Assembly: GCF_024347055.1 (NCBI RefSeq)
Contig: NZ_AP024895.1
Location: forward strand, 3,348,001 to 3,412,000
DNA: 64,000 bases
Source of the DNA: Vibrio porteresiae DSM 19223
Lineage (GTDB): Bacteria; Pseudomonadota; Gammaproteobacteria; Enterobacterales; Vibrionaceae
Direction of reading: 5' to 3'
This document shows, piece by piece, positions 61,447 to 64,000 of this stretch. Position numbers and translations under genes: made by a program. The notes beneath the pieces are model-generated. The model did no database searches and was not told the origin of the DNA. It saw only the letters and a list, made by a program, of their open reading frames with translations. Each line of letters begins with the position of its first letter. Position 1 is the stretch's first letter.

Positions 61447-64000
61447 TGAAAAAGTTTTACGCAACTATAAACCAAGCAAGTAAAGCGGCGATAAGATTGG
61501 GCATTCAATCGGCACAAGAATATAAGCAGCGTTACAAAGAAGATGAGCATCTTCCCGCGAATCCAAATACGCTTTATGCCGCTGACTGGGTTGATTGGTT
61601 TAGTTTTCTGGATAAAGCGAAGCGGTCTTTATATTCGACATACGCAGAGGCCAGCGAAGCCGCGATAGGATTGGGCATTCAATCGGCGCCAGAATATCAG
61701 CAGTATTACAAAAAAGATGAGCGTCTTCCCGCGAATCCAAATACGCTTTATGCCGCTAACTGGGTTGATTGGTTTAGTTTTCTGGATAAAGCGAAGCGGT
61801 CTTTCTATTCGACATACGCAGAGGCCAGCGAAGCCGCGATAGGATTGGGCATTCAATCAGCGCCAGAATATCAGCAGTATTACAAAAAAGATGAGCGTCT
61901 TCCCGCGAGTCCAAATATGCTTTATGCCGCTGACTGGGTTGATTGGTTTAGTTTTCTGGATAAAGCGAAGCGGTCTTTATATTCGACATACGCAGAGGCC
62001 AGCGAAGCTGCGATAGGATTGGGCATTCAATCGTTCCTAGAATATAAGCAGCGTTACAAAGAAGATGAGCGTCTTCCCGCGAGTCCAAATACGCTTTATG
62101 CCGCTGACTGGGTTGATTGGTTTAGTTTTCTGGATAAAGCGAAGCGGTCTTTATATTCGACATACGCAGAGGCCAGCGAAGCTGCGATAGGATTGGGCAT
62201 TCAATCGTTACTAGAATATAAGCAGCGTTACAAAGAAGATGAGCGTCTTCCCGCGAGTCCAAATCAGGTTTATGCTGCTGACTGGGTTGATTGGTTTAGT
62301 TTTCTGGATAAAGATAAGCGGTCTTTCTATTCGACATACGCAGAGGCCAGCGAAGCAGCAATAGGGCTGGGTATTCAATCGTCGCCAGAATATAAGCAGC
62401 GTTACAAAGAAGATGAATGTCTTCCCGCAAATCCAAATCAAATTTATGCCGCTGACTGGGTTGATTGGTTTAGTTTTCTGGATAAAGCGCAGCGGTCTCT
62501 CTATTCGACATACGCAGAGGCAAGCGAAGCAGCGATAGGATTGGGCATTCAATCGTCCCATGAATATAAGCAGCGTTACAAAGAAGATGAACGTCTTCCC
62601 GCAAATCCAAGTCAGGTTTATGCCGCTGACTGGGTTGATTGGATTCACTTCTTATTGCCCAGAGATATATCTAATCTAAAACAGTTCAAAACAGCATGTG
62701 CGATTCTAAGAATCAAAGACTCATCTCAATACAGAGTTACACAAAAGAACTATCCTCAATTACCCTCCAAGCCTGAAAAAAGAATACCTGACTGGAGCAA
62801 TTGGTATGACGCTCTCGATATACCAAGGCTTTATGGATATGACGAACTAGCAGCTTTGGTTCAAAGCAAAGGAGTTTGCAGCCTTGCAGAGTATGCGAAA
62901 CTTCGAGCTGAATCCAATGATCCTAGAATGCCAGCAAAACCAGAAGAGAATTATCAAGGAAAGGGTTGGACTAACACCTTTGACTTCTGGGGAGTTAAAC
63001 GACCGTATCAAGTGAAATACTTTACTGATGAATGGTCTTTGTGGGCGGCGACGATAAAAGAGTTTCTCAAGTCTGCACGTGGCGGAGATACCAAAGCGAA
63101 AGACTTATGTGAATTTGTTCGTGAATACATTGAGCCAAATGGTTTTGAAACATCCCCGTTGGAGTTTCTCACACGTGGCTCGACAAACATTCAACCAATG
63201 CTGAATCTGTTTGAACAAGTTCCAGTGACACGAAGAAAAAAATGGGCGTTTTCAATCAATGAGTTCTTAGATTGGATTATCTCTAGTTATCTTATTTTGG
63301 AAGACACAGAGACCGGAGAAATTACTCACATCAAGGACGCCAAAAACCCATTTAGTCACATTAATTTTAATGGAGAAACTGCGCCTCAAGTTGTCAATGA
63401 AACAGATAAGATGGCTCTGCCTTATCAATATGTAAAAGCAGGGCGAGAGTGGATATTTCCATTAGACTCCGTAGAGAAAAAGCTAAATTATTGGGATTTA
63501 GCTCATTTGCATCCTTTTTCATCAGACTGGGTGCAGATCAACGATAGCTCTCTCCTAGATAAAAACGACCCTGATTGCGTTTTCAAAGTTGAAAATGGGA
63601 AAACCTATCTTTGGTTTCCAACATACTGGACCTATACGTACTCACTCATGCAACTCCCTGCAAGAGGGATGCAAATCGTCTATTGCGACTCTGGGGAGGC
63701 AGATCAAGAACTCGCCGACTTTAAGAACAATAAAGTCGTTTGGAAGAAAAATAGGACTATGTTAGCTGGCCTAACCAATCGTCAGAGCATGGTGAGTAAG
63801 TCAGGGCAAGGAGAGTTCGGTGTCCATTATACATCCAACAAAACTAAGTTTGATGGTTCAGGCTACACTATTCCCTTCATGCCCATAGAACTGGCATATT
63901 GGTTGGTAAAGCTTAGAAAGTGGCAACAGAAATATAATCCACTAAAGGAGCCAACGAAATGGCTTGATTGTGAGCGCACCAATCTAAACGAAGTTCAGCG
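61446..64000 (+). CDS. gmtZ: Giant repeat protein of the element (GmtZ-like), open at the window end
   Basis: ATG overlaps the gmtY stop; 851 codons are open to the last base, so the 3' end is outside. Residues 1-410: seven units of 58 residues with the pattern YSTYAEASEAAIGLGIQS..EYKQRYKEDERLP, then NPNxxYAADWVDWFSFLDKAKRS. Residues 411-465 and about 466-525 are two more, strongly diverged, units (ILRIKDSSQYRVTQKNYPQLPSKP; DELAALVQSKGVCSLAEYAKL). After about 530 follows a non-repeated, Trp/Tyr-rich region (WSLWAATIKEFLKSARGGDTKAKDLCEFVREYI, typical of an integrase core-binding helix pair). No catalytic residues are visible yet; they would lie to the right. NCBI-type naming for this family is GMT integrase GmtZ (VPA1269-like). 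Confidence 0.78.
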   Translation, partial: MKKFYATINQASKAAIRLGIQSAQEYKQRYKEDEHLPANPNTLYAADWVDWFSFLDKAKRSLYSTYAEASEAAIGLGIQSAPEYQQYYKKDERLPANPNTLYAANWVDWFSFLDKAKRSFYSTYAEASEAAIGLGIQSAPEYQQYYKKDERLPASPNMLYAADWVDWFSFLDKAKRSLYSTYAEASEAAIGLGIQSFLEYKQRYKEDERLPASPNTLYAADWVDWFSFLDKAKRSLYSTYAEASEAAIGLGIQSLLEYKQRYKEDERLPASPNQVYAADWVDWFSFLDKDKRSFYSTYAEASEAAIGLGIQSSPEYKQRYKEDECLPANPNQIYAADWVDWFSFLDKAQRSLYSTYAEASEAAIGLGIQSSHEYKQRYKEDERLPANPSQVYAADWVDWIHFLLPRDISNLKQFKTACAILRIKDSSQYRVTQKNYPQLPSKPEKRIPDWSNWYDALDIPRLYGYDELAALVQSKGVCSLAEYAKLRAESNDPRMPAKPEENYQGKGWTNTFDFWGVKRPYQVKYFTDEWSLWAATIKEFLKSARGGDTKAKDLCEFVREYIEPNGFETSPLEFLTRGSTNIQPMLNLFEQVPVTRRKKWAFSINEFLDWIISSYLILEDTETGEITHIKDAKNPFSHINFNGETAPQVVNETDKMALPYQYVKAGREWIFPLDSVEKKLNYWDLAHLHPFSSDWVQINDSSLLDKNDPDCVFKVENGKTYLWFPTYWTYTYSLMQLPARGMQIVYCDSGEADQELADFKNNKVVWKKNRTMLAGLTNRQSMVSKSGQGEFGVHYTSNKTKFDGSGYTIPFMPIELAYWLVKLRKWQQKYNPLKEPTKWLDCERTNLNEVQ
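61458..62675 (+). repeat. Tandem 174-bp coding repeat, seven units
   Basis: The marker TATTCGACATACGCAGAG occurs at 61632, 61806, 61980, 62154, 62328 and 62502, exactly 174 bases apart; a diverged first unit begins at 61458 in the same register. Units are almost identical in DNA, including silent positions, with change concentrated after GIQS and after NPN. The last unit loses similarity after about 62643. The multiple of three keeps the frame whatever the copy number. Confidence 0.95.

Larger units (their letters stand above)
59816..64000 (+). mobile_element. Left part of a Gamma-Mobile-Trio-type genomic island inserted in greB
   Basis: From the greB break to the window end the DNA is not part of the conserved chromosome backbone. 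It is visibly more AT-rich and has plainer codon bias than its neighbours. It carries a microprotein, a tyrosine recombinase and a giant repeat protein in one plus-strand operon. The recombinase followed directly by a repeat-bearing large protein is, as I know it, the gmtY-gmtZ pair of GMT islands, which carry defence systems, T6SS effectors and resistance genes. The third gene (gmtX), the cargo and the right end are outside the window. Confidence 0.8.

Noticed and set aside
61629..62648. Minus-strand reading frames (61629-61856 and 62211-62648) with repeated protein text
   Set aside because: They are antisense readings of the 174-bp GmtZ repeat; the repeat keeps the frame open on both strands. 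No start signals or family resemblance.
62211..62648. Possibility that the giant protein frame is broken within the repeats
   Set aside because: I translated the plus frame from 61446 to 64000 codon by codon and met no stop; it is open to the window end.
61458..62675. CRISPR-like array
   Set aside because: The 174-base period has no short-repeat/unique-spacer structure; the units are coding and contiguous.

Overview
The window is a stretch of a Vibrio main chromosome whose last 4.2 kb is the left end of a mobile element. The proteins are gammaproteobacterial throughout. From memory, the gene order (efp/epmB, groESL, tpiA, hslVU-ftsN-cytR-priA, rpmE, maeB, metJ/metBL-metF, zapB/glpX, pfkA-fieF, cpxP/cpxRA, sodA, aspA, dsbD, a LuxR-type regulator, nhaP2, yjcH-actP, gmk-rpoZ-spoT-trmH-recG, xanP, envZ-ompR, greB) matches Vibrio cholerae chromosome 1 around VC2660-VC2715. 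The species cannot be fixed from sequence reading alone.

Layout. 1-11 kb: an anion permease, EF-P with its lysine aminomutase, an MgtC-like protein, ModF, a PPOX flavoprotein, groESL behind a sigma32-type promoter, a SufR-like regulator and small conserved proteins. 11-21 kb: tpiA, a MATE pump, then a long minus-strand block (rraA, menA, hslU, hslV, ftsN, cytR, priA) with a heat-shock promoter before hslV. 21-29 kb: rpmE, maeB and the methionine genes, with tandem met boxes between metJ and metB and before metF. 29-37 kb: glpX facing pfkA, fieF, the divergent cpxP/cpxRA locus with a perfect CpxR box, sodA behind a Fur-type box, trmL, fxsA. 37-48 kb: a membrane diguanylate cyclase, aspA, dsbD, the CrbR-type regulator, NhaP2, and the DUF485-ActP acetate uptake pair. 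48-59 kb: the preQ0 transporter, the gmk-rpoZ-spoT-trmH-recG block, xanP behind a PurR operator, ompR-envZ.

The accessory part begins inside greB. Only the C-terminal part of greB remains; homology stops at the YQYNK stretch (about 59815), and the rest should lie beyond the right end of the element. The insert carries a compact plus-strand operon: a 49-residue microprotein, a 431-residue tyrosine recombinase with a complete R-HxxR-H-Y set, and a very large protein open to the window end that starts with seven tandem 58-residue units (174 bp period, almost identical in DNA). The recombinase plus repeat protein fit the GmtY and GmtZ proteins of Gamma-Mobile-Trio (GMT) islands, known as carriers of anti-phage and antibacterial cargo. 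The microprotein upstream is essentially one free-standing copy of the GmtZ repeat, which I do not know to have been described. The element end has repeated TACTAATA-type motifs, two strong inverted repeats and a promoter overlapping one of them. The cargo and third trio gene would lie to the right of the window.
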